Shown here piece by piece: positions 9,612 through 18,699 of a stretch of 64,000 bases of DNA (position 1 is its first letter; each line of letters begins with the position of its first letter). A program made the position numbers and the translations under genes. This DNA is from Hanleya hanleyi. Its lineage: Eukaryota; Mollusca; Polyplacophora; Lepidopleurida; Hanleyidae. The notes below the pieces were generated by a model that had not been told where the DNA came from, did no database searches, and saw only the letters and a program-made list of their open reading frames with translations. Location of the stretch: assembly GCA_036873755.1 (NCBI GenBank), contig JAVTVY010019032.1, forward strand, positions 1-64,000, written 5' to 3'.

Positions 9612-11487
9612 CGGAGAGCATATCAGTTAAAGGACTCGCGATTTGTGCAAAATCTTTGACGAAACGCCTATAATATCCACACAAGCCCAAAAACGACTTA
9701 AGGGCAGTTTCATTGTCGGGTGTAGGATAATCAATCATGGCTCTAATCTTACCAGAATTTGGAAACACCCCCGTAGAGGATACTACATGTCCCAGAAAAG
9801 GCACTTCACCTTTGAAAAAATGGCACTTAGTTGGTTTCAGTTTTAATCCATGCAACCTTAATCTGAGAAAAACGGTCTCTAGCCTTTCACACATTTCCGT
9901 TAAACTGGAAGCAAAAGCCAAAATGTCGTCAAGATAAATAATCACGCCTCCGTCCCAATAAAGATCACCAAAACATTTTCCCATCAGTCTTTGGAATGTC
10001 GAGGGACTATTGCAAAGCCCAAATGGTAAACGATCGAATTCATACAGAGAGCCTAATGCCCGAAATGCCGTTTTAAATCTATGTTCCTCATCCAGAGATA
10101 CTTGCAAATATCCCTGGGTAAAATCAAGCGAACAAAAATATTTAGCAGAATGCAACTTATCAATACATTCTTCTATTTTTGGCAAAGGAAATGCATCTTT
10201 TATGGTCTTATTGTTCAAGGCTCTGTAGTCCACGCACACCCTTAAGGAACCACATTTCTTGCGGACTAAAACCATTTGAGATGCATAAGGGCTGTTACTT
10301 TCCCTGATGACACCATGTTTCATCCATTCCTTAATAACCTTTTGTACTTCTGGTACCTTATTAGGAGGAATTCTGCGATCTGGTTGTTTCACAGGATTAT
10401 TATCTGTGGTCTCAATACGATGTTTCAATGTGTCAGTAAACCCAAGATCATGTTCGTTCTGACTAAAAATATCTTTGAACTGTTGTAACAGAAGTTTAAA
10501 CCTACCACTCTCAGCTCGAGACATTCCTTGACCTATGTCTAAACCAGACAGCCATTGCTCATCATAAGTAGCTGTTTTGCTGGCAGTCTGAACGTCAACT
10601 AACGCCACAGTTTCACTTCCGTTCTGTAAATAATCTATCTCCAAATCCGGAAGTAACTCAGAACAACTGCACATCTTGGCAAGTTTTTGTGGTCGCGGCA
10701 AGAAAACATCAGTGTTGCTGTAATTGCGCACTTCAAATTTCACCCTACCGCTATCAACTAGACTCACTGTAGGTTTTACCATCAAACCCGGTGGGAGCGA
10801 AATGTGATTGGCTGGTTCAATCAAAACCGGATATCCTTGTGGCATTGGCCTTACAGTTCCAGTTATCTGAACCCCCGCGTCTGCTGGAATAAGCAAATCC
10901 TTTCCTACAGATTTATCTAGTCCCAAAACTCCAGTTTCCTTTCCAGCCAACTCCACATTTACTTCGTTACAGAATCCTACTCTAGCCTCATAAACTAGTA
11001 ACCCTTCAGCTAACTTGTCACTACCAGCTTGCAAAGCCAACTCTTGAGTGACCTTCGACCCAAACAGTGAACTGACCTGATCATACACCAACTGCAGCAA
11101 ATTACAGCCAATGACAGCTGGGACTCTAGTTTTATTGCTAGCTGTTACAGGATCTTCTGGATCTTTAACCACCAATATACCTACATTGGAATAGCACTTT
11201 CCATTCAACCCTACATCTAATTCCAGCATACCAATTAACGGAATCTCTATTCCATTCGCGGCCTTCAGCCTAATCCACGACCTGGTTTCTTGAGGCACAG
11301 ACGTCACATGTTGTAAATGGGCCAAATAGAAACTTTCCGTAACGGTAGTCACTTCTGAACCAGAGTCTAATAAACAAAGTACATTCACGCCACCAATACT
11401 TGCCATAATCTCAGGACATTTCCCAATAGACTTGGATAAATTTGATCGTACGGTTAAATGTTCTGAAACGGAGCCATTTTCCATCAC
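9511..11487 (-). CDS. Gypsy protease and reverse transcriptase (Pol N-terminal part)
   Basis: The frame begins with a short linker, then an aspartic protease (LCLLDSGSEVTTV, active-site D-S-G near residue 40), a spacer of about 270 residues, and RT. RT shows RVCVDYRALNNKT, FCSLDFTQGYLQV (motif A), LPFGLCNSPSTFQRLM (motif B), IIYLDDILAFA (YLDD, motif C) and PFLGHVVSSTG, ending with LKSFLGLCGYYRRFV. The C-terminal end past about 9600 is frameshifted. It lies in the same frame as gag, separated from it only by the TGA at 11518-11520 and ten sense codons, so a gag-pol fusion read through or lacking that TGA is the likely ancestral form. Confidence 0.92.
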   Translation of the reverse strand: MMENGSVSEHLTVRSNLSKSIGKCPEIMASIGGVNVLCLLDSGSEVTTVTESFYLAHLQHVTSVPQETRSWIRLKAANGIEIPLIGMLELDVGLNGKCYSNVGILVVKDPEDPVTASNKTRVPAVIGCNLLQLVYDQVSSLFGSKVTQELALQAGSDKLAEGLLVYEARVGFCNEVNVELAGKETGVLGLDKSVGKDLLIPADAGVQITGTVRPMPQGYPVLIEPANHISLPPGLMVKPTVSLVDSGRVKFEVRNYSNTDVFLPRPQKLAKMCSCSELLPDLEIDYLQNGSETVALVDVQTASKTATYDEQWLSGLDIGQGMSRAESGRFKLLLQQFKDIFSQNEHDLGFTDTLKHRIETTDNNPVKQPDRRIPPNKVPEVQKVIKEWMKHGVIRESNSPYASQMVLVRKKCGSLRVCVDYRALNNKTIKDAFPLPKIEECIDKLHSAKYFCSLDFTQGYLQVSLDEEHRFKTAFRALGSLYEFDRLPFGLCNSPSTFQRLMGKCFGDLYWDGGVIIYLDDILAFASSLTEMCERLETVFLRLRLHGLKLKPTKCHFFKGEVPFLGHVVSSTGVFPNSGKIRAMIDYPTPDNETALKSFLGLCGYYRRFVKDFAQIASPLTDMLSGGSGKKTKKSTKSKVSRDSRPWCDRWSAVSGRC

Positions 11488-11517
11488 ACTCGATGCCCGG
11501 CTCTCTGCTTTCAGTTT

Positions 11518-11832
11518 TCAGTTTAACGGTTGAGCATAATTATCAACCTTACCATCAAATTTTCTTCTATCATTTTTCCTTTTTAAACAATCTTTGGCCA
11601 GGTGATTTAATTCTTTGCAGTAATGGCAAGTAATGGTACCGGACTTAGACTGATAATTGGACTTATCTCGCCTAGTAAGAGATTGGTTTTCTATCGAGCC
11701 AGAATTGTCTCCCCTTGTTAAAGATTTTACTAATTCTGTCAGCTGATCTATTTGCTTTTGTTGGGTCTCCATACACTCAATAACATCTGGTGAAATGGTA
11801 CTGGACCCTACTGCATTGACAGGAGCACTCAC
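11518..11832 (-). CDS. Gypsy Gag nucleocapsid part (fragment)
   Basis: A 104-residue frame ends with a retroviral-type zinc knuckle CHYCKELNHLAKDC (CX2CX4HX4C) followed by a Lys/Arg-rich tail, as in nucleocapsid proteins that bind element RNA. A predicted helix (IECMETQQKQIDQLTELVKSL) precedes it. The capsid domain expected upstream is not recognisable between 11833 and 12572, so Gag is truncated by deletion or decay. The frame ends at a TGA after which the pol frame continues in phase. Confidence 0.75.
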   Translation of the reverse strand: MSAPVNAVGSSTISPDVIECMETQQKQIDQLTELVKSLTRGDNSGSIENQSLTRRDKSNYQSKSGTITCHYCKELNHLAKDCLKRKNDRRKFDGKVDNYAQPLN

Positions 11833-12572
11833 ATTAACCTCTCGAGTTCCAGCTACACCAAACTCTGGTCATCAATCAGGAAGTTTGATATTGTTGTCAA
11901 ATACAATATTTAAGCATAGAGCTTATCAAACTGATTACAAATCAATTAGGTCTATTATGTAGTAGTCTCATCCAGCTTATCCCAATGACCAATATCGCAT
12001 ACAGGTTCAAATTATTCAAGCAAAAATGAGCTAGCAACCGATGTGGAATTATGTTGAATTTACCAGCAATTTGATGCAGTCCAAATCAAATAAAGTTCAA
12101 ATCAATTCAATCAAATATAATTTCATTAGTCCAGTATTCTGTAAATTAAGTGGTCCGGGTCTCAGATGGCGATGCACGAAAAATCCCGTTGCTGTAGTAC
12201 CGGTATATGATTATGTACAGTTCTGTGTCAAGAGTGTTAATCTAATATACCCAGTGTGGTGTTACGTAAACTTCAACTAGTCAATGTTCAGTAGACACTT
12301 TAGTAGCTTTGATATGTGAATCTGATATATCACGGAATGATGTAAAGTTCAATCAATTATTCGATGTTCGGATGACACATCTGGATAGCTAGGAAATCAC
12401 CAACTGTAAACAGCAAATTGTAACTGTAGTGTCAGTGTGTCAACAGGTCTGCTCACCCACTGCTGATTGATGACGTCACGTCCTCCACATAGAAGGCTGA
12501 CCGGCAATCCAGAACTGGTGGGGAGTATTGGACCCAGCCGAAGTTGTTGCTGACCTTTTGACCTTTTGACCA
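11833..12572 (-). other. Gypsy leader and lost gag region
   Basis: About 740 nt lie between the PBS and the remaining gag frame. No frame over 80 codons encodes anything recognisable, and the capsid region appears deleted or eroded. The direct phrase TGACCTTTTGACC occurs at 12551-12570 beside the PBS. Confidence 0.55.
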
Positions 12573-12586
12573 TGCTCGCAGCGCCA
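12573..12586 (-). promoter_or_regulatory. Primer binding site, tRNA-Ser type
   Basis: Four bases inside the 5' LTR, the minus strand reads TGGCGCTGCGAGCA. It is complementary to a tRNA 3' end of the form TGCTCGCAGCGCCA, which is what I expect of a eukaryotic serine tRNA with a GCTGCGA acceptor. tRNA-Ser priming is known for mag-type gypsy elements. The tRNA identity is from memory of the family, not from a search. Confidence 0.6.
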
Positions 12587-12590
12587 CATA

Positions 12591-13630
12591 TGACCAAGGG
12601 AAATAGTCAAGTCAGATGTCGGACTAGATGATGTTTATTCAGGAAATACTCCTATAAATATAAATGTTAAATCCGATATAAATTCAGTATAAATAGGAAA
12701 TCCAATCCGATTACATAATCACATCAAAAGTACAATGAACAAATGATATCAACACGATTACATAATTGCACCACTTAAATCAGAACAGCAAACAATTCGC
12801 CCATATCCATATAGCATGCCTCAGCAATTAAATTCCATTATCACTTTAAATACAGCAATTCCAAATTCAGCCAATCCAAATATAGCACTCTAATATAATC
12901 CACCGTTACATTTAAGTTAATGAAATAAACATACCCCAATCAGCTCGGCAATTTGCCACACGGTCAACAGGTAAACTATTCAACCAACCATGACACTCAT
13001 CTGCAATAACATCGTGTACATTTAAGTCAAGCGCCATATAACGCTACACGAAATTACAGTTGATACAATGCCACCGATACAAAAAGTATGCGCATAAGCC
13101 ATATAAAATTATCATGTGGAAATATTCGCACTTTACTCGAACCAGAGAGAAATGAATATTGACTGTCGTATCACAGATATACTTATGCTTTACAAACCAC
13201 TGAATATATATAAATATCGGTACATACCAATAGCTTCTAAATCCTACGCGCCCATTAACCCCACGTCTGCACAGCAAGCCAGCTAACTGATCTGTGCCAA
13301 AACTGCTAACGGGAACACGCACCAGTCAAATGAAGCATGTTGATTGGCTATCGCCATAGACACCAAAACCAACATATGTACAAACCTAATGTTTACAGGA
13401 TATTATAATAGCATAATTTCCAGTACATAATATTACAATCAACCTCGGCTAGCTACACAAATATTACAGCGAATAGCCAAAGTAAATATGACAATAAGTT
13501 CACCTATTCATCACGCTGGAGAATCAATCCAACACACGTTTGGTATCACCTAGTTACAAAATCTAGTGTTTATGCTGGAGAATCGATCATCCAAAATAAC
13601 CCTAGTTACAAACAATATAACTCGGTCACA
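12591..13630 (-). repeat. 5' LTR of the gypsy element
   Basis: This is the partner of the LTR at 6073-7074. It is longer because of a block of about 38 bp near 13086-13128 that is absent from the other LTR. Apart from this the two differ by scattered single bases, so the insertion is not very old. Promoter elements for the element would lie here, but I could not pinpoint them. Confidence 0.92.
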
Positions 13631-13665
13631 ATAAAAACGGGTATATTATACTCTATATAGGCCCC

Positions 13666-14662
13666 CAAGGGCGTAGACAAGTTGTGAAGTTTGGGGGGGC
13701 TTAGGGGGAGAGTCTGAGAGGGGGGTATCCCCCCTCGCAGCGTAGATTTTTTTTTGAAAATTGATGGTAAATTGGCGCTAACTGGGAGCATTTGAGCGGT
13801 AAAAAATTGTAAAAGTTGAACTTTTTTTGCGAAAATATCCTATAACAGTGGCGATCACTACGTGATATACAAGGTGAAATGATCATTCAATCCGGAGTTT
13901 GCACTATAATTCAAGTTATTTCTTAGACAATACTATGTTGCCTAGATAGCAGGGGCGGTGCATTGATGCGTGGTTGACCGCATGAGTTCTGGTGTTCGTT
14001 CTGAAGTTGCCAAACTATCAAAAATGTAAGCTTAGTGGTCCTTTCTCGGAATAGTAGAGAAAATTATCCATATTCATCAAATTTACACCAGTTAAATAGT
14101 GACTTTGTGTCTGGGTTAGATGTTTTACCTGTATTTCTAGGGTTTCTCCGTGAAAATTATTCGAGAGTTCGTATCTCTCGTTTGTGAATAAATAAATACT
14201 CAACAAATGAGTGGGATCTCAATCAAAAAAAAGTTTATGGTGAAAAAGTTCTGAAAAAATCTTTTTAGCCAACGTGTTGACCTTTTTCGTCCTAATGGGC
14301 GATATGTGATTGAATTGGAGCACATTATTCGTTTCTCGAAGAAAATCACACGGGATCTTTGAGTCCGATATCGCCAAACTTTTGCGTTGTTCTCTGACCG
14401 ATTGCAATTAGTCTAGCCCTTCTGGTAAGCATTGTTGATGATAATTTTACTTCCCCTGTAATATGCAACAATTGATAAAGATATGTCACAAGCTAAACAT
14501 TTACTTCTCTGCTATGTTTGCTTTCTGTTTCATTCTTTCTTTCTTTCCTTTTTTCTCTCTTTTTTTCTTTTTCTTCTATTCTTTTTTTTTTTTTTTTTTG
14601 GCCGGATGTCAATATTTGGGGGGACTGAAGCCCCCCCAAGCACCCCCTTGTCTACGCCCTTG
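13666..14662 (+). mobile_element. Non-autonomous TIR DNA element, copy 1
   Basis: The unit starts CAAGGGCGTAGACAAG and ends with the inverted CTTGTCTACGCCCTTG, flanked by a perfect 5-bp duplication GCCCC (13661-13665 and 14663-14667). The subterminal regions are rich in G or C runs that can fold (GGGGGGTATCCCCCC near 13722). A pyrimidine tract occupies 14520-14600. No transposase is encoded. A second copy lies at 19173-20357. It sits 36 bp from the gypsy LTR edge. Confidence 0.75.
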
Positions 14663-15180
14663 GCCCCAATATGTTATACAATCATTTGCCATCGTAACTT
14701 CACTATGGATGACGACAGGATGTAGACAACCGCTATTGATCCCTTTGTTACCTTTATCGATTGTCTCACTAACTAATGCATTCATTCATTTAAAAAGCAA
14801 ATAACATACCTGTGTGTATCGTATTTATTCAATTCGAAATTCCGTGCTTAATCTGATGATGCGTCAGTGTTCTATGTATAAAGCAGGGCAATTTGAGTAT
14901 ACTGTACATAAATGAAAGCTGAAAGCATTCTTCATTTTACTAAATGTTTCCTGCAATTGGTGAAAATAACTTATAAATCTACTATGATAAAAGCTTCGAG
15001 ACAACGAACAGTGTGTATGCTTGTATATCAATAGATGCAATGATAAAGCACGCTGTATAGTTCAGTCGTTCTAATACGTTTTCGGCTAAAGGTGGAAATT
15101 GGCACTTTCTTCTACAGTAGGAATCAGCTGGTAAAGACATTCTGATGAGCTTGGAATAGAGTACCCGTCTACAGGACCGA
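14663..15180. other. Intergenic, no gene seen
   Basis: AT-rich sequence between the TIR element and the tandem repeat upstream of the GPCR gene. I see no coding region, RNA gene or strong repeat. It should contain part of the GPCR promoter, but no TATA box could be assigned. Confidence 0.5.
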
Positions 15181-15192
15181 TCGATAACTGAG

Positions 15193-15358
15193 GGCATGAA
15201 CAGCTGACGGCACAAATAACTGACGGCACAAAGAGCTAACGGTACCAACAGCTGACGGTACGGGCAGCGGACAGCTCAGTCGCCTGACGGAACCAACAAC
15301 TGACGGTACCAACAAATGACGGCACCAAAAGTTGACGGCATCAACAGCTGACGGCGTA
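15193..15358 (+). repeat. Degenerate 15-16 bp tandem repeat upstream of GPCR gene
   Basis: About ten imperfect units of the form CAACAGCTGACGGTAC lie back to back, ending about 50 bp before the GPCR start codon. The best units contain CAGCTG, an E-box-type palindrome. The array is in the 5' flank or 5' UTR of the gene. Whether it has a regulatory role cannot be told from the sequence. Confidence 0.7.
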
Positions 15359-15410
15359 GGGAAGATGAAATATTAGAAGCGCGTGGATTTGGAATTGTAC
15401 AACGTTGAAA

Positions 15411-16427
15411 ATGAGTTCGGTGACTTTCGCATCAAGGATTGTCGTATATTCAACAATAATTATTTTGACAGTGTTAAACAACGCCACTTTTATCTACATA
15501 ATATTGAAACAGAGAGATCTTCAGACAGTGACAAACTGGATACTGTTGTCTCTGGCTGTCAGTGATTTTCTTGTGGGCGCCATTATTGCTCCGCTATATA
15601 TGATTGCGATTATTTTCCTTGTTCCGTTTGAAGGATACATCTGCTTAATGTGTGTGAGTTGTGTTTTGTGTTTCCCTCTCGTAACCGCCTACCATCTTCT
15701 TCTAGTGTCCATGGAGAGGTACATTGCAATAGTGTATCCTCTTCGCTACCCTGCTCTCGTCACAGAAGGGAAAGTGAAACTCGGTATTATAGGGTGTTGG
15801 CTTATACCGATTATAATGATGACTTTTCCAGTGATGGGCTGGAATACAGCAGACGACTGGCTTTCTTCAAATGATACCAAATGTACACCATTACTGCTAC
15901 CATGTTCGTATATCCACTCTGTATGGGCTCAAATAGTCATTCCTATAATAGTTGTTGTAGGGTTATACATCGGTATCTTCAAAGTGGCAGCTAAGCACGC
16001 CCGACAGGTGGCTACAATAGCTAAGCACTCCCGACAGGTGGCTATAATACGCTCAAACAACTCTACTTCGCAAGGAGAATTTGTTCGCTGGACTGATCGA
16101 CCTGAAACCAAGGCTGGGTTGGTGCTGCTCACAACTGTGGGGCTGTTTATTACGACAAACATGCCAATAATGATATGCGTATATTCGTTTTGCATCACTG
16201 AGATACTTTTTCCTCCAAATATTTGGCTTACTGGCACATTAATGTTGTTTTCAAATTCTATGCTCAACCCCCTGGTATATGGACTTGGCAACCGCGATAT
16301 CCGTAAATCGTTGATCCAGTGCATTTGCAAAAACAGACAAACGGGGGGAAATTCAAGACAAAGTGGTTCTGCGAATATGAATATCACAGTAGTGCAGCCA
16401 TACAACAACACGGCAATGGACCAATGA
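15411..16427 (+). CDS. Class A (rhodopsin-like) G-protein-coupled receptor, intronless
   Basis: This 338-residue protein has seven hydrophobic segments and class A landmarks: Asn24 in TM1, Asp52 in LAVSD (TM2), Cys78 before TM3, MERY at 101-104 (a variant of DRY) followed by IAIVYPLRYP, a Pro in TM5 (VIPIIVVVGLY), and NPLVYGL in TM7 (NPxxY with Gly after Tyr). A Cys in the second extracellular loop can pair with Cys78. TM6 reads ITTNMPIM where CWxP is usual, so the toggle Trp is missing. Loop 3 carries a 10-residue duplication. The general look is of adenosine- or amine-like orphan receptors expanded in invertebrates; the ligand is unknown. The ATG at 15411 is the first in frame, and AATAAA follows at 16532. 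The gene is intact, with no intron. Confidence 0.88.
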   Translation: MSSVTFASRIVVYSTIIILTVLNNATFIYIILKQRDLQTVTNWILLSLAVSDFLVGAIIAPLYMIAIIFLVPFEGYICLMCVSCVLCFPLVTAYHLLLVSMERYIAIVYPLRYPALVTEGKVKLGIIGCWLIPIIMMTFPVMGWNTADDWLSSNDTKCTPLLLPCSYIHSVWAQIVIPIIVVVGLYIGIFKVAAKHARQVATIAKHSRQVAIIRSNNSTSQGEFVRWTDRPETKAGLVLLTTVGLFITTNMPIMICVYSFCITEILFPPNIWLTGTLMLFSNSMLNPLVYGLGNRDIRKSLIQCICKNRQTGGNSRQSGSANMNITVVQPYNNTAMDQ

Positions 16428-16531
16428 ACTAGCAGGTATCGTAATCTGGACCAGTGAAATTTCGTGTCTCGTTACCTGCGCCATATTTAGAACATGTAAT
16501 AACGAGGGTTGCTCAAGAAAGATATTTGAGA

Positions 16532-16537
16532 AATAAA
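16532..16537 (+). terminator. Polyadenylation signal of the GPCR gene
   Basis: AATAAA lies 105 bases after the GPCR stop codon and is the first such hexamer downstream. Assignment is by position only. Confidence 0.5.
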
Positions 16538-16563
16538 TCGAATATTTCCACCGGTTACAACTT

Positions 16564-17200
16564 TTGCGGTTCAATGTGCCAATCCATCCTAGGGAATACA
16601 AGATGGCGCCGGGGCTAGTCGAAAGTGTAATCTGCTCCCACAGTTTGTTTATTTCATTACTATACCTGTGCAGAAGTGCTTCAACCGATTACCACGATTA
16701 TCTAGACGTATATTCGCCTGCTCCTGTGGAAAATTTTATTCCAAATTGTGGCTCTACAGATAACAATCGTTATGGACTGAAAATTATCCTGAACAAGCTG
16801 ACAACGATACCCTGGCAATCATCCTGAACAAGCTGACAACGATACCCTGACATGCCGTCCTTCATATTACCAGGTAAACGGACAATGTCGTACAGAAGGA
16901 ACTTGACATAGTATTACAAGATCGTGCTGCTGTTATTATATGGAGATGTTCACCATGATCAAGGCTTCTGTGCAATATGTAATGCACCAGTGGAAGGTTT
17001 TAATGCAAAAAATCAATGTAGTGGATTTAATTTTCATATGACATTTGTTGATATAAACATGTACGATTTGGAAAATATTTGGAGGGACGAAAGAACGTGG
17101 ACGTGTAATATATGTTCACCTCATTCAGTTACCGTGGAAAGCTCAATAGATTCAGTCAATTGTCAACTATCGGGTGGTCAACACATTTCAATTTAGCACA
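16564..17200 (+). pseudogene. LINE ORF remnant with degenerate PHD-type zinc finger
   Basis: The reading LLLLYGDVHHDQGFCAIC at about 16927 resembles the widespread LINE phrase LLLLSGDVHPNPGP followed by a CX2C zinc finger. After it come QCSGFNFHMTF and WTCNICSPHS, the spacing of a PHD finger, but the second Cys pair and the His-linked Cys are replaced, so the finger is dead. Upstream, 16679-16720 (ASTDYHDYLDVYSP) also has the look of the leader of such ORFs. I read this as a decayed LINE 5' fragment. No RT follows. Confidence 0.55.
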
Positions 17201-17425
17201 GAGTAAGATGAAGGCATCAGAAGGCATCAGAAACATATTTGCATTAGAACCACCGCGAGCTACCCTTAAAGAATCTATGGCGGCCAATGTTCCAAATGAC
17301 CGCAAGATTTTTCATGCTGGGGCAGTTAGGCACATCTAGCTTTATATGATTTATCAATACTACCTTTTTACACTGAATTCTGAAAGTAGAATAGTTGTAC
17401 AATGACACAGTATTGTAAAATAGTA
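17185..17425 (+). repeat. Dispersed repeat R3, copy 1
   Basis: The sequence starting AGATGAAGGCATCAGAA and continuing through GTTGTACAATGACACAGTATT is found again, diverged, at about 54885-55085 in the same orientation. The unit AGAAGGCATC is locally doubled at 17214-17232. Function is unknown; it follows the LINE remnant directly. Confidence 0.6.
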
Positions 17426-17429
17426 GTAT

Positions 17430-18180
17430 TGAGTTAATCAAGGAATGAAACTAATAATATTGATGATGATAATAGGCAAATTAGGCAAAGATCTCTCGTA
17501 TTAGGCGTCCATGTAAATACATGATTGCTTCATACTTCTGCCTAGGTATGGCCATTGGAATGCAATTGTTCTCTCTGATAGTTGATATGTCACGTGCTAA
17601 AACATAGTGGTTGCATACTTAATTCTGACTGGTACATCTAGGTAAGGATTGTGAACATTAAAAGGGTTTCCCTTTGTTCAAACTAAAAGGGTCAGTAGAT
17701 TTTCGCGCAACAAAAATGCGGCCTATGTGTCACATGATAACATTCTTGACAAATTATACCTACTCTGTCAAACATGGCAGTTTCGCACTTGATTCTGATC
17801 GGTCGTGAAGGTGACGGACACCACCTTACCCTTGGGTTTACCTGCCTCATCCGGTAACTTACCCGATAGTTTACCCGCCTTCTTACCCATGCGTTCACCC
17901 GCCATACCCACCATCTTGCCAGCGGCTAGACCTAGCTTACCCGATAACGTCACTGATCCCCAAACCCTTGCACTTTTCCAAATACTACTATGGGATGTTT
18001 ACATTACATAGGACAGGCCATCAACTGTTGAAAGGAGAAGATGGCTTCGATGCAGTTCCTCAAAGAATCATAAAATGATATATTGTGAACCGAAATTAAC
18101 GGTTGCTGAACTCCAATGCTCGCTTGTATATTTGCCGCCTTTTCTACTCAAACTTGTATATATAGCTGACTGTATACTCC
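17430..18180. other. No gene seen
   Basis: AT-rich sequence. At 17826-17950 a short direct repetition of TTACCCG-like blocks gives a minus-strand reading rich in GK (SGKLPDEAGKPKGK). It is low complexity and I do not call a gene. Confidence 0.45.
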
Positions 18181-18190
18181 AATTGTTTAT

Positions 18191-18285
18191 ATGTATTCCT
18201 GATGATGGCATAAGCAAAGCCGAAATATAGAATATTTATCACAATGACTTCCATTTTCGGAGTTACTTTCATCCTAGTTTATTTT
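18191..18285 (+). ncRNA. Hammerhead-ribozyme-like motif in a PLE terminus, copy 1
   Basis: The core CTGATGA (18199-18205) is followed by a stem II GGC...GCC (18207-18209 with 18219-18221), then GAAA (18222-18225) and a small stem III ATAT-AGA-ATAT. Downstream comes the conserved tail CACAATGACTTC...GGAGTTACTTTCAT shared with 20356-20380 and 48420-48559. PLEs are known to carry type I hammerheads with short stem III in their terminal repeats. Stem I is not convincing here, and four extra bases follow stem III, so this copy may be inactive. Confidence 0.5.
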
Positions 18286-18432
18286 AAATTGATCTGTGGG
18301 AATAATGGATTAACGGTTTTAATAAGTAATGTTTGGGTGATCTGTGAATGATTTATTTAATTGAAAGTGGGTAAATGTAGGAATGTACTGTAAACATGAT
18401 TGGTGTAGGGTGAATGTTTCGTCCATCTTTTC

Positions 18433-18591
18433 ATGACGAATTTCGAAGAGCGGTTCGTTTACTCATACAAACCACAACCCCTCATTTGGCTCAGATACAT
18501 CGATGATGTGTTCGCTATTTGGGAACACGGTAAAGACATTCTAGATGAATCGAAAACATCGAAACACCCGACACCTAAATATTTAATTTAG
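18433..18591 (+). pseudogene. PLE reverse transcriptase fragment
   Basis: A 52-codon frame reads PLIWLRYIDDVFAIWEHG, the motif C region of canonical PLE reverse transcriptases (YIDD with the typical downstream IWxHG). It stops at 18589; matching sequence continues out of frame to about 18700. It is a different, more classical PLE lineage from the one at 3042-4833. It lies just downstream of the hammerhead-like terminus at 18.2 kb, compatible with one broken element. Confidence 0.75.
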
Positions 18592-18699
18592 CTGGGACAC
18601 ATCCTCCAGTTATGCCCACTTTCTACCATCAACCTAACAGTGGATGACTCGATTTACACATACATTTTCGTCAAAGATCAATCAAAGAAAGAATAACAG

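Larger units (their letters stand above)
6073..13630 (-). mobile_element. Ty3/gypsy-type LTR retrotransposon, complete but mutated
   Basis: Two LTRs of about 1.0 kb flank an interior of about 5.5 kb. On the minus strand the order is 5' LTR, primer binding site, gag zinc knuckle, protease, RT, RNase H, integrase, 3' LTR. That order, with integrase last, is Ty3/gypsy. The coding frame carries an in-frame TGA after gag, a frameshift between RT and RNase H, a frameshift near 8.93 kb and a stop near 8.84 kb, and most of the capsid part of gag is not recognisable, so the copy is dead. The LTRs are still very similar. I find no clear target-site duplication (AATA before, ATAA after). Confidence 0.93.

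Noticed and set aside
15929..16411. 160-codon frame antisense to the GPCR gene
   Set aside because: It is a shadow of the receptor's coding bias; the plus-strand protein has seven TM segments and class A motifs.
17826..17950. TTACCC-like blocks suggesting interstitial telomere repeats
   Set aside because: Spacing is irregular and no run of TTAGGG/CCCTAA units exists.
17768..17953. Lys/Gly-rich minus-strand frame (SGKLGLAAGKMVG...) resembling a structural repeat protein
   Set aside because: It arises from short TTACCCG-like repetition, has no family similarity and no flanking gene signals.
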